From: Microcaldota archaeon
GTDB taxonomy: Archaea > Micrarchaeota > Micrarchaeia > Anstonellales > VGKX01
Reading direction: 5' to 3'
Length of the DNA: 11,783 nucleotides
Assembly: GCA_021823945.1 (NCBI GenBank)
Contig: JAKALW010000012.1
Coordinates: 1 to 11,783, forward strand
Below, in pieces: positions 11,506-11,783 of this stretch. Position 1 is the stretch's first letter; each line of letters opens with the position of its first letter. Below the pieces are notes generated by a model that saw only the letters and a program-made list of their open reading frames with translations, did not search any database and was not told where the DNA came from. The position numbers were made by a program, and so were the translations under genes.

Positions 11506-11783
11506 ATGGGATTGCCAGAGGCGTCACTAGTAAGGCAGGAACACATAATCCGCGACCTCCAGCTCACAAGCGAGGTCAAGATGACCAAAAAATCCCTTGT
11601 GCGCTACCTGGCGCTCTCACTTGGGCTCATAGCGCCTGGCGAGAGCAGGACCCTCATGCTCGACATTTTCGAGGCATTCCTTTCAGCGCATTTTGCACAA
11701 AGCCCGATGGACATTCACCAGCTGGTTGAGAAAATCGCGGAGATACAGGACAAGCGGCCCGACGAAATCAACCCGAAGGCAGT
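11506..11783 (+). CDS. Unrecognised conserved-looking protein, N-terminal part (runs off right edge)
   Basis: The frame is open from the ATG at 11506 to the window end, giving 92 residues. It is helical and charged: EHIIRDLQLTSEVKMTKKSL, then LVRYLALSLGLIAPGESRTL, then MLDIFEAFLSAHFA and a linker leading to HQLVEKIAEIQD. The segment MTKKSLVRYLALSLGLIAPGESRT reads like the core of a conserved archaeal helical or winged-helix-like domain, but I cannot name the family. There is no signal peptide or membrane span. Codon use matches the neighbours. It has its own TATA box and operator-like palindrome, so it is probably not co-transcribed with the helicase. Confidence 0.7.
   Translation, partial: MGLPEASLVRQEHIIRDLQLTSEVKMTKKSLVRYLALSLGLIAPGESRTLMLDIFEAFLSAHFAQSPMDIHQLVEKIAEIQDKRPDEINPKA

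Overview
The window looks like archaeal chromosomal DNA of moderate to high GC. The signs are a two-ring Cdc48/VAT ATPase with a C-terminal HbYX-type tail, a stand-alone Bud32 (KEOPS) kinase, an Lrp/AsnC regulator of LysM-like type, a membrane-embedded M50 protease, and TATA boxes about 27 nt upstream of start codons. NrdR is mostly a bacterial protein but occurs in some archaea. The lineage cannot be fixed from this sequence. No tRNA, rRNA, CRISPR array, insertion sequence or transposase was seen.

Left part (1-4214): the 5' end of rnhB (RNase HII) runs off the left edge on the minus strand, with nrdR upstream of it on the same strand. A strikingly AT-rich GNAT-like gene follows on the plus strand and overlaps, tail to tail, an M20 metallopeptidase/deacylase gene. 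A 506-residue protein of unknown family lies upstream of the M20 gene on the same strand. The 246 nt between it and the lrp stop codon hold its TATA box and AT-rich sequence but no gene.

Middle (4215-8824): lrp (minus) and cdc48 (plus) diverge from a 383-nt regulatory region. That region holds 2.6 perfect copies of a 32-bp tandem repeat made of alternating GCATTG/CAATGC half-sites. Behind cdc48 come four consecutive stem-loops and a T-rich tract, then an M50 site-2-protease-like gene and bud32, which form a tight two-gene operon.

Right part (8825-11783): a small HEAT-like helical protein (minus) converges on bud32. A 519-nt gap with several perfect stems and a terminator-like hairpin follows. 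Then come a DEAD-box helicase with an RGG/GGY-rich tail and the start of an unrecognised gene that runs off the right edge.

Functionally the window is mostly housekeeping: RNA/DNA maintenance (RNase HII, RNA helicase), nucleotide-pool regulation (NrdR), tRNA modification (Bud32), protein quality control (Cdc48, M50 protease) and amino-acid-responsive regulation (Lrp). The least explained parts are the 506-residue protein, the AT-rich GNAT-like gene, the Lrp repeat array, the four-hairpin block behind cdc48 and the structured leader ahead of the helicase. I see no clear multi-gene system that is new. The most promising new signals are regulatory.
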